Assembly: GCF_003046475.1 (NCBI RefSeq)
Contig: NZ_PZZZ01000001.1
Location: 62,001 to 126,000 of the forward strand
Length of the DNA: 64,000 bases
Origin: Mycoplana dimorpha
Lineage (GTDB): Bacteria; Pseudomonadota; Alphaproteobacteria; Rhizobiales; Rhizobiaceae
Direction: 5' to 3'
Shown: positions 17,130-27,188 of the stretch, in pieces
Numbering within the stretch: the first letter of the stretch is position 1
Layout: every line of letters starts with the position of its first letter
Translations under genes and position numbers: made by a program
The notes under the pieces: generated by a model
What the model saw: the letters and a program-made list of their open reading frames with translations, nothing else
Told to the model about the DNA's origin: nothing
Databases searched by the model: none

Positions 17130-18293
17130 ATGATGGACGTTTCGAAGGACCAGGTACTGGAAAAGCTGAAGACGGTTCGTGGCCCGGGAATGGAAGGCAA
17201 CATCGTCGACCTCGGGCTCGTCTCGGACGTTTTCATTTCCAATGACAAGGTATATTTCTCCATCACCGTGCCGGCGGAGCGGGCCAAGGAACTCGAGCCG
17301 ATGCGGGCCGCGGCCGAGCGCGTGGTGCGCAGCATTCCAGGTATCGCGGGCGCCATGGTGGCGCTGACGGCCGACAAGAAGGCCGGCGCAGCAGCGGCTC
17401 CCGTGTCGCGTCCGTCGCCGGCGGCGCGGCCGCAGCCGGGTCCCGCCCATCCCGCCCCGGGCCAGCCGCCTCAACGTACCAAGACCGGAGTTCCGGGCGT
17501 CAACGCCATCATCGCCGTGGCCTCGGGCAAGGGCGGCGTCGGCAAGTCGACCACCTCGGTCAACCTGGCGTTGGGTCTGAAGGCGAACGGCCTCCGCGTC
17601 GGGATTCTCGACGCCGACATCTACGGCCCGTCGATGCCGCGGCTGCTCGGAATTTCCGGCCGCCCGCAGCAGATCGAGAACCGCATCATCGTTCCGATGG
17701 AAAACTACGGCGTCAAGGTGATGTCGATGGGCTTCCTTGTCGACGAGGAGGTGGCGATGATCTGGCGCGGCCCGATGATCCAGTCGGCGCTGATGCAGAT
17801 GCTGCGGGAGGTGGCCTGGGGTGACCTCGACGTGCTTGTCGTCGACATGCCCCCGGGAACCGGCGATGCCCAGCTGACCATGGCCCAGCAGGTGCCGCTG
17901 GCCGGCGCCGTCATCGTTTCCACGCCGCAGGACCTTGCCTTGATCGACGCCCGCAAGGGCTTGAACATGTTCAACAAGGTTGAGGTGCCCGTGCTCGGCA
18001 TCGTGGAGAACATGAGCTACTTCATCGCCCCCGACACCGGCAACCGATATGACATTTTCGGCCACGGCGGAGCGCGCCGAGAGGCCGAGAAGATCGGCGT
18101 GCCGTTCCTGGGCGAGGTGCCGCTGACGATGGATATCCGCGAAACCTCCGACGCCGGAACGCCGGTGGTGGTCTCCAATCCGGAAGGCGCGGCGGCAAGG
18201 ACCTATCGCGACATCGCAGCGCGCGTCTGGCAGGGGCTGCAGGCCCGGCAGGCGGCCGGCGGACGGTCTGCGCCGAGCATCGTGTTTGAATGA
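17130..18293 (+). CDS. apbC: Mrp/ApbC family ATPase with N-terminal MIP18 domain, cysteine-free
   Basis: A 387-residue Mrp/NBP35-type P-loop ATPase, a family known for carrying or inserting iron-sulfur clusters. It has an N-terminal MIP18/DUF59 domain (about 1-80), a Pro/Ala-rich linker (about 85-120) and the deviant Walker A GKGGVGKST at 133-141, with DADIYGPSMP and DMPPGTGD further on. The CPxC motif normally bridging the dimer reads APDT at 300-303, and I find no cysteine anywhere in the protein, so a bound cluster through Cys ligands is impossible. Start is one of two adjacent ATGs (17130 or 17133), with GGCGAGG upstream. Confidence 0.9.
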   Translation: MMDVSKDQVLEKLKTVRGPGMEGNIVDLGLVSDVFISNDKVYFSITVPAERAKELEPMRAAAERVVRSIPGIAGAMVALTADKKAGAAAAPVSRPSPAARPQPGPAHPAPGQPPQRTKTGVPGVNAIIAVASGKGGVGKSTTSVNLALGLKANGLRVGILDADIYGPSMPRLLGISGRPQQIENRIIVPMENYGVKVMSMGFLVDEEVAMIWRGPMIQSALMQMLREVAWGDLDVLVVDMPPGTGDAQLTMAQQVPLAGAVIVSTPQDLALIDARKGLNMFNKVEVPVLGIVENMSYFIAPDTGNRYDIFGHGGARREAEKIGVPFLGEVPLTMDIRETSDAGTPVVVSNPEGAAARTYRDIAARVWQGLQARQAAGGRSAPSIVFE

Positions 18294-18508
18294 ACAGGCG
18301 ACAGCGCCGCGCCCACCAAGGAGTCGTTGCAGCGCTTCGGGTTGCGGCATGGTCTTGAAGGGGCCTGCCGCAAACGAGCCATTGCGTGAATCGGCCGGGG
18401 CTTGATTTCGGTGCGGCGCCGCGCAATATGCGCATCCGGCTCGCGTCCTGAGCCTGGCGCCAGACGCGGCAAAGGTGTTGGTCTGGTATTCGTCGGAGCC
18501 ACCCGCAG

Positions 18509-19492
18509 GTGATCACGGTTTATCGTTCCAACGGGGAAGCACGGCTTCTGTCGCCGGAGCTGTCGGCGGATCTCCAATCGGTACCGGCGGGTATCGTGTG
18601 GGTGGATCTGGTTTCGCCCACCCCGGAGGAGGACGCCTTCGTCGAAAGAATTCTCGGGATCGACGTACCGACCCGTGACGAACTGAAGGACATCGAGCCG
18701 TCGAGCCGGCTTTATTACGAAAACGGCACAGTCTACATGACGGCGTCGCTGGTCTGGAAGGCCGAAAGCGACCAGCCGGAGCTGACCGACGTGGCCTTCG
18801 TCCTGACCGAGCGCTTCCTGCTGACGATCCGTTACGCCGAGCCGCGGGCCTTCGAGCTCTTCAAGGGGGCGATGCCGCGTCTGGCAGGCGGGTGCGGCTC
18901 GGGCACGGTGATGATCGCGCGCCTGATGGAGACGATCGTCGACCGCACCGCGGAAATCCTGGAAATGTCCGTCACGCGGGCCGACACGCTTTCTCTCCAG
19001 GTTTTTGGCGACAAGCAGCACATCAAGCGGCGGCCGCCGCGATACCTCGAGGATCGGCTGATCGCCGTCTCGGCGCTGCATCGCCTCGTCGCCAAGACCC
19101 GCGACAGCCTGATGTCGCTGTCGCGCCTGATGACCTTCCTCTACGCCGCGCCGCTGCTCCAGCACGATCCCGAAAGCCGCGAACTCTGCCGAACGGTTTC
19201 GCGCGACATCCAGTCTCTGTCAGAGCACGCGAACTTCATCGCCAGCAACATTTCGTTCCTGCTCGACGCCTCGCTTGGCCTGATCAACCTTGAGCAGAAC
19301 CAGATCATCAAGATATTCTCGATCGCCTCGGTCGTGTTGCTGCCGCCGACCTTGATCGCCTCGGTCTATGGCATGAACTTCGAGTTCATGCCGGAACTGC
19401 ACGTTCCTTACGCCTACCCGGTGGTGCTCGGCGCCATGATTTTGTCCGCCGTCGTGCCATTTATCTACTTTCGCTGGAAAGGCTGGCTCTAG
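18509..19492 (+). CDS. corA: CorA family magnesium/divalent cation transporter
   Basis: A 327-residue CorA homologue. The long cytoplasmic N-terminal funnel (about 1-260) is followed by two transmembrane helices; the first ends in the signature [11 protein letters not shown] (GMN selectivity motif) and the second reaches the C terminus ending FRWKGWL. Members move Mg2+, Co2+ or Ni2+ as pentamers. The start is GTG at 18509, preceded by a weak CCGCAG region. It is followed 17 bases later by kup, so the two cation transporters are probably co-transcribed. Confidence 0.9.
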   Translation: MITVYRSNGEARLLSPELSADLQSVPAGIVWVDLVSPTPEEDAFVERILGIDVPTRDELKDIEPSSRLYYENGTVYMTASLVWKAESDQPELTDVAFVLTERFLLTIRYAEPRAFELFKGAMPRLAGGCGSGTVMIARLMETIVDRTAEILEMSVTRADTLSLQVFGDKQHIKRRPPRYLEDRLIAVSALHRLVAKTRDSLMSLSRLMTFLYAAPLLQHDPESRELCRTVSRDIQSLSEHANFIASNISFLLDASLGLINLEQNQIIKIFSIASVVLLPPTLIASVYGMNFEFMPELHVPYAYPVVLGAMILSAVVPFIYFRWKGWL

Positions 19493-19509
19493 AGAGCCTG
19501 ATCGCAGCC

Positions 19510-21411
19510 ATGCAGCATACCGAAGCCCACACTGCCGACGGACACGGCCGGGCGCGCACCCTGTTCGCCCTGGCGCTCGGATCCGTTGGCGTCGTCTACG
19601 GCGACATCGGCACGAGCCCCCTCTATGCCTTCCGCGAGGCGCTGCGGCCGATCGCCCATGACGGCGTCACCTGGAACGAGATCGTCGGGCTGATTTCGCT
19701 GATGATCTGGGCGCTGACGATCATCGTCACCCTGAAATACGTGCTGTTTCTGCTTCGCGCCGACAATCATGGCGAAGGCGGAACGCTCTCGCTGCTGGCG
19801 CTGCTGATGAAGACGGCCGACCGTCAGAAGGTCGTTCTCTTCTTCATGGGGCTCGCCGGCGCCGCCCTGTTCATCGGCGACGCCATGATCACGCCGGCGC
19901 TGTCGGTGCTCTCCGCGGTGGAGGGCCTGAAGCTTGTGGCGCCGGACCTGTCCGATTACGTCGTTCCGATCTCCGTGCTGATCCTCGTCGTCCTGTTCGC
20001 GGTGCAGTCCTGGGGGACGGATGCCGTCTCGAGGTTCTTCGGGCCGGTCACGGCGCTGTGGTTCATCGTCATGGCGGTGGCCGGGGCCTTGCATCTGCGC
20101 GACGATCTCAGCATCCTCGCCGCCTTCAATCCCTATTATGCGGCAACCTTCCTCTACACCGACGGCTATCTGGGCTTCGTGGTTCTCGGCGCCGTGTTCC
20201 TGACCGTGACCGGTGCCGAGGCGCTCTACGCCGATCTTGGCCATTTCGGCCGGCGGCCGATCCAGTGGGCCTGGTTCTGCCTGGTGTTTCCGGCGCTGAC
20301 GCTGAACTATCTCGGCCAGGGGGCGCTGGTGCTGAAGCAGCCGGAGGCGATGGGCGACCCGTTCTACCTGCTGTTTCCGAAGTGGGCGCTTTTGCCGGCG
20401 GTCATCCTGGCGACGGCGGCGACGATCATCGCCAGCCAGGCTGTCATCACCGGCGCCTTTTCGATCACCCGGCAGGCCATTCACCTCGGCTTCCTGCCGC
20501 GCATGGAGATCTTCCACACCTCAGCCACCCAGACGGGCCAGATCTACCTGCCGGCCGTGAACGCCATCCTGCTGTTCGGCGTCATGCTGCTTGTCTTCCT
20601 CTTCCGCTCATCGGAGGGATTGGCGACGGCCTACGGAATTTCGGTCACCGGCGCGATGATCGTGACGACCGTGCTGGCGTTCGAGTTCGTGCGCATGCGC
20701 TGGCGCTGGAAGCCGGCCACTGCAGGACTGGTGCTGCTGCCGCTGTTCCTGCTTGAACTGACGTTCCTCGGCGCCAACTTGCTGAAAATCCACGATGGCG
20801 GTTACGTGCCGATTCTCATCGCCTCCCTGTGCATCCTCCTGATGTGGACCTGGGTGCGCGGAACCAAGCTGCTGCGTGAAAAGACCCGCCACATCGAGGT
20901 GCCGTTGGAGCTCTTCGTCAAGTCCATCGAGAAGAAGAGCGCGCATGCACCAGTCTCCGTCCCGGGCACGGCGATCTTCCTCACTAGCGACCCGGAATCG
21001 GCGCCGGCGGCCCTCCTGCACAACATCAAGCACAACCACGTGCTGCACGAGCAGAACTACATCCTGACGATCACCTCGACCAACAGTCCGAAGGTCCCGC
21101 CGTCCGAACGCTGCAGCATGCAGCGGATCTCCGACCGCTTCGCGCGCATCCAGATTCGCTTCGGCTTCATGGAGACCCAGAATGTCTCCCAGGCGCTTGG
21201 TCATTTCCGCAAGTCGGGGGTGAAGTTCGACATCATGTCGACCTCCTTCTATCTCGGGCGGCGCAAGCTGGTACCGGATCGTCACTCCGGCATGCCCTAT
21301 TGGCAGGATCGGCTCTACATCACCATGGCGAACGCGGCGATCGACCCCTCGGACTATTTCCGCCTGCCGACCAACCGGGTCGTCGAGCTCGGTTCGCAGG
21401 TCATCATCTGA
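19510..21411 (+). CDS. kup: KUP family potassium uptake protein
   Basis: A 633-residue KUP/HAK/KT potassium transporter. The N-terminal half has the conserved [10 protein letters not shown] near residue 30 and about twelve membrane helices (with [17 protein letters not shown], and GAFSITRQA later); the C-terminal about 170 residues are a cytosolic domain. Such systems take up K+ together with protons. It follows corA at 17 bases, consistent with one transcript. A hairpin with a 7-bp stem follows the stop. Length is normal for the family. Confidence 0.95.
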   Translation: MQHTEAHTADGHGRARTLFALALGSVGVVYGDIGTSPLYAFREALRPIAHDGVTWNEIVGLISLMIWALTIIVTLKYVLFLLRADNHGEGGTLSLLALLMKTADRQKVVLFFMGLAGAALFIGDAMITPALSVLSAVEGLKLVAPDLSDYVVPISVLILVVLFAVQSWGTDAVSRFFGPVTALWFIVMAVAGALHLRDDLSILAAFNPYYAATFLYTDGYLGFVVLGAVFLTVTGAEALYADLGHFGRRPIQWAWFCLVFPALTLNYLGQGALVLKQPEAMGDPFYLLFPKWALLPAVILATAATIIASQAVITGAFSITRQAIHLGFLPRMEIFHTSATQTGQIYLPAVNAILLFGVMLLVFLFRSSEGLATAYGISVTGAMIVTTVLAFEFVRMRWRWKPATAGLVLLPLFLLELTFLGANLLKIHDGGYVPILIASLCILLMWTWVRGTKLLREKTRHIEVPLELFVKSIEKKSAHAPVSVPGTAIFLTSDPESAPAALLHNIKHNHVLHEQNYILTITSTNSPKVPPSERCSMQRISDRFARIQIRFGFMETQNVSQALGHFRKSGVKFDIMSTSFYLGRRKLVPDRHSGMPYWQDRLYITMANAAIDPSDYFRLPTNRVVELGSQVII

Positions 21412-21418
21412 CGGGTTT

Positions 21419-21438
21419 GCGCCAGTCAAACCTGGCGC
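21419..21438 (+). terminator. Short hairpin after kup
   Basis: GCGCCAG-TCAAAC-CTGGCGC forms a 7-bp stem with a 6-base loop eight bases after the kup stop codon. It is not followed by a T-tract, so it may only be a 3'-end stabilising structure. Confidence 0.4.
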
Positions 21439-21674
21439 CCCTTCCGGATCGGTTCATGCTCCGGTTCGTCGGCGTCGGTGTGATCGCCTTGCCCAGGCGA
21501 TCTGCGTTAACCGTCCATCAAGGTTAATTCTTCATTCTCCGCAAATGAGATGAGCCGAACCCGCCGCGCTTCTTGCGGGTCGGCTTCAGCAAAAGTTTCG
21601 CCAGCAGGTCAAGCGTGCCGGCTCGCCGCGCGCCGATCGCGCTCGGCCGCGTGTTAGTCGGAGAGTGCTTGCGT

Positions 21675-22853
21675 ATGCGTAGCGTTGGTAAGATGAAGCA
21701 GGCGCTGTGGCGCCGTGACCGGCTTGCTCCCCTGATGCTGGGACTTTCTCTCTATGCTGCGCTTCCTGCGGCCACCGGCCATGCGGACCTCGCCACGTTC
21801 CTTGCCGGCATCAACCGGAAGGGCGGCAGCCAGCAGGTCGTGATGACCCGCGCGCCAGCCGGTTCGATCCACGCCGTCGACGTGGCGTTCAATGATCCGA
21901 TCACCACCGGCGCGCTTTCCGGCGGCGCCGGCCTCGAACTCCCGGGCGGCAGCGAGGCGTCCTTGCTGAACGCCCGCAAGGGGGAGGGGGGGAGCCCCGA
22001 CGAGGACCGCGTCACGCGCGGCCAGAAAAAGCGGCGCATCGTCGCCGTGACGCCGGTGGCGCCGCCCAAGGCATTTTCGGCCGGATCGGTGCTTGACCGC
22101 CAGGCGTCTCTGTTGCTGCCAAGCTTCGACGGTTCTGACCGGATGCGCTTCGTCGCCCCGAAGATCAAGGGCAAGGAACTCGAGATCGCCACGGCTTTCT
22201 ACCGGACGAAGAAGGCCGAGGAGGATCCAGGTGTTCCCGCCATGCTGGCCGACCTCGTCACCAATGATCGCGCCGACATTCTCGCAACCGCCTACGCGCC
22301 GCCGCAGCCCGACTACGCGCGCGTTTCGCCGTTCGATTCGATCCTGTCGAAGAAGGACGACGCCGCCGGCGGCCGTTTCATCCCCCAGATCTCGGAGAAT
22401 GACCACGCCTGGGCGGCCACCGCGCTGCCGCCGACCGTCTTCTCGGCAGCCGAGCAGAAATGCCTGACCGCCGGCATCTATTTCGAGGCGCGCGGCGAGC
22501 CGTTGAAGGGACAGGCGGCCGTCGCCCAGGTCATCCTGAATCGCGTCCGCAATCCTGCCTATCCCAACACGGTCTGCGGGGTCGTCTACCAGGGCGAGAA
22601 GCTGCGCACCGGCTGCCAGTTCTCCTTCACCTGCGACGGCATACCCGACGTCGTGCTTGCTCCCTGGCATTGGAAGACCGCGCGGGAGATCGCGATGGCG
22701 GTCACCGCCGGCAAGATCTGGCTGCCGGAGGTGGGGTCGGCGACGCATTATCACGCCAACTACGTCAAGCCGAACTGGGGCCCGACGATGGCGCGGGTCG
22801 CGACGATCGGCAAGCACATCTTCTATCGTACCTACGGCGGCGGCTGGATCTGA
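21675..22853 (+). CDS. Cell wall hydrolase, SleB domain
   Basis: A 392-residue exported protein: N-terminal signal segment (LAPLMLGLSLYAALPAATGHA), a long variable region, and a C-terminal Hydrolase_2/SleB domain (about 255-392) that cleaves peptidoglycan. The catalytic glutamate is E271 in YFEARGE; RVRNPAYPNTVCGVVYQG and CQFSFTCDG are typical of the family. ATG at 21675 has GGAG at an 11-base spacing; ATG at 21693 is also possible. Unlike spore-formers, alphaproteobacteria use such enzymes in wall remodelling. It stands alone between kup and the atp operon. Confidence 0.88.
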   Translation: MRSVGKMKQALWRRDRLAPLMLGLSLYAALPAATGHADLATFLAGINRKGGSQQVVMTRAPAGSIHAVDVAFNDPITTGALSGGAGLELPGGSEASLLNARKGEGGSPDEDRVTRGQKKRRIVAVTPVAPPKAFSAGSVLDRQASLLLPSFDGSDRMRFVAPKIKGKELEIATAFYRTKKAEEDPGVPAMLADLVTNDRADILATAYAPPQPDYARVSPFDSILSKKDDAAGGRFIPQISENDHAWAATALPPTVFSAAEQKCLTAGIYFEARGEPLKGQAAVAQVILNRVRNPAYPNTVCGVVYQGEKLRTGCQFSFTCDGIPDVVLAPWHWKTAREIAMAVTAGKIWLPEVGSATHYHANYVKPNWGPTMARVATIGKHIFYRTYGGGWI

Positions 22854-22997
22854 GTCCCGGCTGCTCGCGCCGGGGCGCGGCAAGTCGGCGCGGCCTGGGG
22901 GCGATTCCTTCCGATCCGGACAGCGAGATTCGCCTGATCGGTGATAAGTTACTGAAATTGTTTGATTAATTTCGCACTGGTCAAAGCTTCGCCCCGC

Positions 22998-23026
22998 CTT
23001 GACTATGCAAGCCCCTAAAACTATGT
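22998..23026 (+). promoter_or_regulatory. Housekeeping promoter of the atp operon
   Basis: CTTGAC (22998-23003), a 17-base spacer and CTATGT (23021-23026) match the rhizobial sigma-70 consensus CTTGAC-N17-CTATAT in 11 of 12 positions. It lies 100 bases upstream of atpI in an otherwise gene-free stretch. The spacer length is exactly the consensus one. Confidence 0.75.
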
Positions 23027-23125
23027 TGCGCCCGACTTCAAACGGGCCTGAAGCTGGCTTAAAACCTACCCGTGAATTTGTCCGCAATAGGGCGCCTAGC
23101 GCCGTGGACAGGGAAGGATAGCGCC

Positions 23126-23500
23126 ATGCAGGGCAGCGGAAAAGAGAGTCTGGAAGAGAGATTGCAGCGTCTCGAAGCCGAACTGGCGGAAAGACGCAGG
23201 GACGAAGCCGATGGCGACGCCGCGGATGAGAAGGCAGCCGAAAGCCGCAAGGGCTACGCGGTGGCCGTAAAGCTCTCCAGCGAGTTCGTCGCCGCGGTAA
23301 TTGTCGGGGCGCTTCTGGGCTATCTGCTGGACCGGTTCGCCGGAACGGCGCCGTGGGGCATGATCGTGCTCCTGCTGCTCGGCTTCTGTGCCGGGGTGCT
23401 GAACGTGATGCGGTCGGCGGGTATGGTGGCGTCGCCCCATCCGGTCGACAGGATGGCCGGCAGGGATGCCGGCGACAAGGCGAACAAGGACAGCGGCTGA
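23126..23500 (+). CDS. atpI: ATP synthase protein I
   Basis: A 124-residue membrane protein with a charged N-terminal coiled coil (about 1-45, rich in Glu and Arg) and two membrane helices (AAVIVGALLGYLLDRF, then IVLLLLGFCAGVLNVM). AtpI helps assemble the c-ring of the ATP synthase and often heads the F0 operon. The ATG at 23126 has AAGGA upstream and follows the promoter at 22998. The next gene, atpB, starts 58 bases after its stop. Confidence 0.92.
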   Translation: MQGSGKESLEERLQRLEAELAERRRDEADGDAADEKAAESRKGYAVAVKLSSEFVAAVIVGALLGYLLDRFAGTAPWGMIVLLLLGFCAGVLNVMRSAGMVASPHPVDRMAGRDAGDKANKDSG

Positions 23501-23558
23501 GCTGCCCTGATGGATGAAGGAATACCCGCCTGACGGCGGCAAACGAGAGAGATTAGCG

Positions 23559-24311
23559 GTGTCCAACGATCCGACCCATCAGTTTCTGGTCAACAAGATT
23601 GTTCCGATCGAAATTGGCGGAATCGACTTCTCCTTCACCAATGCGTCGCTGTTCATGGTGGCTTCGGCCGCTGTCGCGGCGGGCTTTCTGTACATGACGA
23701 CCTCGCAGCGCGGCATCATCCCGAGCCGCATGCAGTCGGTGTCGGAAATGTCCTACGAGTTCATCGCCTCGATGCTGCGCGAAGGCGCCGGCAGCAGCGG
23801 CATGAAGTTCTTCCCGATGGTCTTCTCGCTGTTCATGTTCATCCTGACGGCGAACCTTCTCGGCATGATGCCCTACTTCTTCACGGTCACCAGCCAGATC
23901 ATCGTCACCTTCGCGCTGGCCCTGCTCGTCATTGGCACGGTCATTCTGTACGGTTTCTACAAGCACGGCTTCGGCTTCCTGAAGCTGTTCGTTCCACAGG
24001 GCGTCCCCGGCGCCTTGCTTCCGCTGGTCGTCGCGATCGAGATCATCTCGTTCCTGTCGCGTCCGATCAGCCTTTCCGTCCGTCTCTTCGCCAACATGCT
24101 GGCGGGGCACATCACGCTCAAGGTGTTCGCAGGCTTCGTAGCCTCGCTCGGAGCCCTTGGCGCGCTCGGTGTCGGCGGTGCGGTGCTTCCCCTCATGATG
24201 ACGGTCGCCCTGACCGGTCTCGAGTTCCTCGTGGCATTCCTGCAGGCCTACGTCTTTGCGGTACTGACGTGCATGTACCTCAATGACGCTGTGCATCCGG
24301 GCGGCCACTAA
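23559..24311 (+). CDS. atpB: ATP synthase F0 subunit a
   Basis: The 250-residue a subunit of the proton channel. The essential arginine of the stator helix is R175 in [13 protein letters not shown], and the helices around it follow the family pattern. The start is GTG at 23559 (VSNDPTHQF), preceded by GAGAGAGA; an in-frame ATG upstream at 23514 would add 15 unconserved residues. It is the second gene of the F0 operon; subunits alpha, beta, gamma, delta and epsilon are not in the window, matching the split arrangement of alphaproteobacteria. Confidence 0.97.
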   Translation: MSNDPTHQFLVNKIVPIEIGGIDFSFTNASLFMVASAAVAAGFLYMTTSQRGIIPSRMQSVSEMSYEFIASMLREGAGSSGMKFFPMVFSLFMFILTANLLGMMPYFFTVTSQIIVTFALALLVIGTVILYGFYKHGFGFLKLFVPQGVPGALLPLVVAIEIISFLSRPISLSVRLFANMLAGHITLKVFAGFVASLGALGALGVGGAVLPLMMTVALTGLEFLVAFLQAYVFAVLTCMYLNDAVHPGGH

Positions 24312-24376
24312 GGAGAAAGTCGTTGGTGCGTTCCGCACCAGTCCAAGCCGCAACAACCCATTCGAAGGAGTTCATC

Positions 24377-24604
24377 ATGGAAGCGGAAGCAGCAAAGTAC
24401 ATCGGCGCAGGTCTCGCATGCTTTGGCATGGCCGGCACGGCCCTCGGCCTCGGCAACATCTTCGGCAACTACCTGTCCGGCGCACTGCGCAATCCGTCTG
24501 CTGCTGACGGCCAGTTCGGCCGCCTCGTATTCGGCTTTGCCGTTACGGAAGCTCTGGGCATCTTCTCGCTGCTCATTGCTCTGCTGCTGCTCTTCGCCGT
24601 CTGA
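24377..24604 (+). CDS. atpE: ATP synthase F0 subunit c
   Basis: A 75-residue two-helix hairpin that forms the rotor ring. The glycine-rich first helix ([19 protein letters not shown]), the polar loop RNP at 38-40 and the proton-carrying glutamate E58 in AVTEALGIF are all present; nothing suggests a sodium-type ring. ATG at 24377 with GAAGGAG upstream. It follows atpB by 65 bases and precedes atpF' by 76. Confidence 0.97.
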   Translation: MEAEAAKYIGAGLACFGMAGTALGLGNIFGNYLSGALRNPSAADGQFGRLVFGFAVTEALGIFSLLIALLLLFAV

Positions 24605-24680
24605 TACCGGCTCGAAGACCGGACCACGGCTCCCCGCGAGTCGTGGTCCGCTTGATATTTGAGTGCACCTGGAGGTGAGC

Positions 24681-25340
24681 ATGTCTGCGACCCCGGCCAA
24701 GGCCGAGTCCACCCCAATCACGATCGCTCAGGCCGAGACCACGACGCAAACGCACAGCGCCGCTCCGGCTGGCGATGCGCAGGGCGCCGCCGCCCCGGCC
24801 GGCGAACTGCACACCGAAACGGGTGTCGCCCACGGCGAGCAACCCGGCAAGGGCGTGTTTCCGCCGTTCGACCAGTCGACCTTCGCCTCCCAGGTCCTGT
24901 GGCTGGCGATCACCTTCGGGCTGTTCTACCTGATCATGTCCAAGGTCATCGTGCCGCGCATCGGCTCGATCCTGGAGACGCGGCATGACCGCATCGCCCA
25001 GGACCTCGACGAGGCGTCCCGCCTGAAGTCAGAGGCCGACAGCGCGATTGCAACCTATGAGCAGGAACTCGCCGACGCCCGCGCCAAGGGCCACGCGATC
25101 GCTTCCGAAGCGCGCGACGCCGCCAAGGCCAAGGCCGAGGCCGAGCGCCTGAAGATCGAAGAGAGCCTGAACGCCAAGATCGCCGCTGCCGAGGACCGGA
25201 TTGCCGGCATCAAGGAAAAGGCGTTGGCCGATGTCGGCGCGATCGCCGAGGACACTGCGGCGGCGGTCGTCGAGCAGTTGATCGGCGGCAAGGCGACCAA
25301 GGCCGAGATCGCGGCGGCGGTCAAGCTGGCAGCGAAGTAA
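24681..25340 (+). CDS. atpG: ATP synthase F0 subunit b'
   Basis: A 219-residue b'-type stator subunit. The N-terminal about 65 residues are an Ala/Thr-rich low-complexity extension, followed by one membrane helix ([18 protein letters not shown]) and a long charged coiled coil rich in Ala, Lys and Glu that reaches F1. Two different b subunits are typical of photosynthetic and related alphaproteobacteria. ATG at 24681 has the strong ribosome-binding sequence GGAGGTG. The stop lies 11 bases before the start of atpF. Confidence 0.93.
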   Translation: MSATPAKAESTPITIAQAETTTQTHSAAPAGDAQGAAAPAGELHTETGVAHGEQPGKGVFPPFDQSTFASQVLWLAITFGLFYLIMSKVIVPRIGSILETRHDRIAQDLDEASRLKSEADSAIATYEQELADARAKGHAIASEARDAAKAKAEAERLKIEESLNAKIAAAEDRIAGIKEKALADVGAIAEDTAAAVVEQLIGGKATKAEIAAAVKLAAK

Positions 25341-25351
25341 GGAGCGGGACC

Positions 25352-25837
25352 ATGGCATTCGACGCAACGTTCTACGCCTTTGTCGGCCTCGTTCTCTTCC
25401 TGGCCCTGATCGTCTACCTCAAGGTACCGGGTACGATGGGCAAGGCCCTCGACCAGCGTGCCGAGAAGATCGCCAATGAACTGGCGGAAGCCAAGCGGCT
25501 GCGCGAGGAGGCCCAGAGCCTGCTCGCCGAGTACCAGCGCAAGCGCAAGGAGGCGGAAGCCGATGCGGCCGCCATCGTCGCTACCGCACAGCGCGAGGCT
25601 GAGGCCCTGACGGCCGAAGCCAAGCAGAAGAGCGAGGAGTACGTCGCTCGTCGCACGCTGCTGTCCGAGCAGAAGATCAAGCAGGCCGAGGCCGATGCGA
25701 TCAACGCCGTTCGCTCCGCAGCCGTCGACCTCGCAATCAGCGCCGCCGAAAAGGTCATCGCCGGCAAGGCCGACACGGCCGCCAGCAAGACGCTGTTCGA
25801 CAGCGCCGTCTCGGAAGTGAAGACGCGCCTGAACTGA
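25352..25837 (+). CDS. atpF: ATP synthase F0 subunit b
   Basis: A 161-residue b subunit: short N terminus, one membrane helix (FYAFVGLVLFLALIVYL) and an about 120-residue amphipathic coiled coil. It pairs with b' as the peripheral stalk. ATG at 25352 preceded by AAGGAGCGGG. It is the last gene of the operon; the intrinsic terminator at 25864 lies 26 bases after its stop. Confidence 0.95.
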   Translation: MAFDATFYAFVGLVLFLALIVYLKVPGTMGKALDQRAEKIANELAEAKRLREEAQSLLAEYQRKRKEAEADAAAIVATAQREAEALTAEAKQKSEEYVARRTLLSEQKIKQAEADAINAVRSAAVDLAISAAEKVIAGKADTAASKTLFDSAVSEVKTRLN

Positions 25838-25863
25838 CGGCATTCGCCTCTGCGGGAAAGATC

Positions 25864-25890
25864 AAAGGCCGGAGCGATCCGGCCTTTTTT
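25864..25890 (+). terminator. Intrinsic terminator of the atp operon
   Basis: AAAGGCCGGA-GCGA-TCCGGCCTTT forms a perfect 10-bp stem with a 4-base loop, ending in a run of six T, followed by GTTT. It starts 26 bases after atpF and is the clearest terminator in the window. Confidence 0.92.
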
Positions 25891-26190
25891 GTTTCTCGGC
25901 TTACAAGATCCTGCCCCTAGCGCCGAGCTGCGCCGGCGTCGGCTGCCTCGGCCTGCCGCCGTGATCCAGACGAGCGCGGGCCGCGGTTCGAAGCGCGTTT
26001 GGATCGCAGCGTAATCCGCAATTCGCAGCCCTGGCAGTTTTCCCTATGCGTCGGTTCAGCGCAAGATGGCTTCTGCCATAGGGGCATGCGACAGGGTTGT
26101 AGGGCGATCTTCCATGCTGTGGGACGCAGAGGCGAGTAGACTGCGCGGCCGTTCCGGACAGCGGACTTCGTTGCGCGCGGGCGTTGGACC
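25891..26190. other. Gene-free stretch between the atp terminator and rnhB
   Basis: About 300 bases between the atp terminator and the 3' end of rnhB. Short open frames occur on both strands but none resembles a protein family or has a ribosome-binding site. No RNA gene, palindrome or repeat was recognised here. Confidence 0.4.
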
Positions 26191-26850
26191 TCAGTCGAGC
26201 GGGTCCGGACGGAACGGGCGGAACGACAGGCGGTGGAGGGCGCAGGGGCCGAGTTGGCCGATCGCGTCGCGATGGCGTTCGGTGGCATAGCCGGCATGGC
26301 TGTCGAAGCCGTAGCCGGGATAGCTGTTTTCGGCGCAGGTCATCATCCGGTCGCGAACCACCTTGGCGACGATGGAGGCGGCGGCGATCGACAGCACGCG
26401 GGCGTCCCCTTTCACCACTGCGCGGCCGCCGCAGGGAAGTCCCGGCGGAACGTCGAGCCCATCGGTCAGGACGAGGCCGGGGCGGACCGGCAGGCCGCAG
26501 ACGGCACGCCGCATCGCGTCCAGGCTCGCCTTGCGGATGTCGGTCCGGTCGATGCGGCGGGCACTGCTGGAGGCGACGGAGACCAGGGCGGTCGAAAGGA
26601 TCGCCGTGAACAGCTCTTCTCGCTTTATGGCGGTCAGTTGCTTGGAATCATGCAGGCCGTCGGGGATTCTCTCCGGATCGAGGACGACGGCCGCCGCCAC
26701 CACCGGACCCGCCAGGGGGCCGCGGCCGGCTTCGTCGGCGCCTGCGACTGGCCATTGCCCGGCCTTCCGCGCCGACAGCTCCATGTGGAAGTCCGGCCCT
26801 TCGGGCAGTTCGAAGAGGAGGGGGGAATCGGTGGCCGCGCGACGAGACAT
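26191..26850 (-). CDS. rnhB: Ribonuclease HII
   Basis: A 219-residue type 2 RNase H, removing ribonucleotides and RNA-DNA hybrids from DNA. The acidic site starts with [13 protein letters not shown] (D39, E40), continues with LTDG and ends with a later aspartate in VRDRM; HSKQL in the middle reads HDSKQL. The ATG at 26850 is chosen because homology begins soon after; upstream codons to 26922 remain open but look unconserved. Its ribosome-binding site is weak. It is followed by no close partner, since the terminator-bearing atp operon reads toward it. Confidence 0.93.
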   Translation of the reverse strand: MSRRAATDSPLLFELPEGPDFHMELSARKAGQWPVAGADEAGRGPLAGPVVAAAVVLDPERIPDGLHDSKQLTAIKREELFTAILSTALVSVASSSARRIDRTDIRKASLDAMRRAVCGLPVRPGLVLTDGLDVPPGLPCGGRAVVKGDARVLSIAAASIVAKVVRDRMMTCAENSYPGYGFDSHAGYATERHRDAIGQLGPCALHRLSFRPFRPDPLD

Positions 26851-27188
26851 GCGGCGACCCTCGCACGACCGACCGATTCCCTGCAAGTCCCCCGGCGAGG
26901 CGACACCGGGGAACGTCGACATTGCGCGGGGATGAGCAATGTCGAAATGTGCGGCGGCAAACGACGCCGCAATTCATGCTTGCTGCCGCAGGATGCCGCG
27001 GCACGGTGCTACCCCGTCCCGGAGCCGGCAGGCCAGCATCGCTTGCCGCTCAGCCGCTACGTCAGGCTGCCTGCTGACACGACCGCCGGGCGGTCGCGAG
27101 CCGCAACGCCCCCGCCGTCGCCGGGAGGTGTGGCGACATGGTCTACCTGCCGACCGCGCCCCCCTGCGCCTGTGCTGCACTGCGCGTG
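26851..27188. other. Gene-free stretch upstream of rnhB
   Basis: 338 bases between rnhB and the 3' end of the radical SAM gene. Overlapping frames exist but none shows family features or normal codon periodicity by eye. It should contain the rnhB promoter, which I could not place. Confidence 0.35.

Noticed and set aside
19489-20517. Antisense open frame over kup
   Set aside because: Low-complexity Gln/Arg/Asp-rich translation and no ribosome-binding site; kup is unambiguous.
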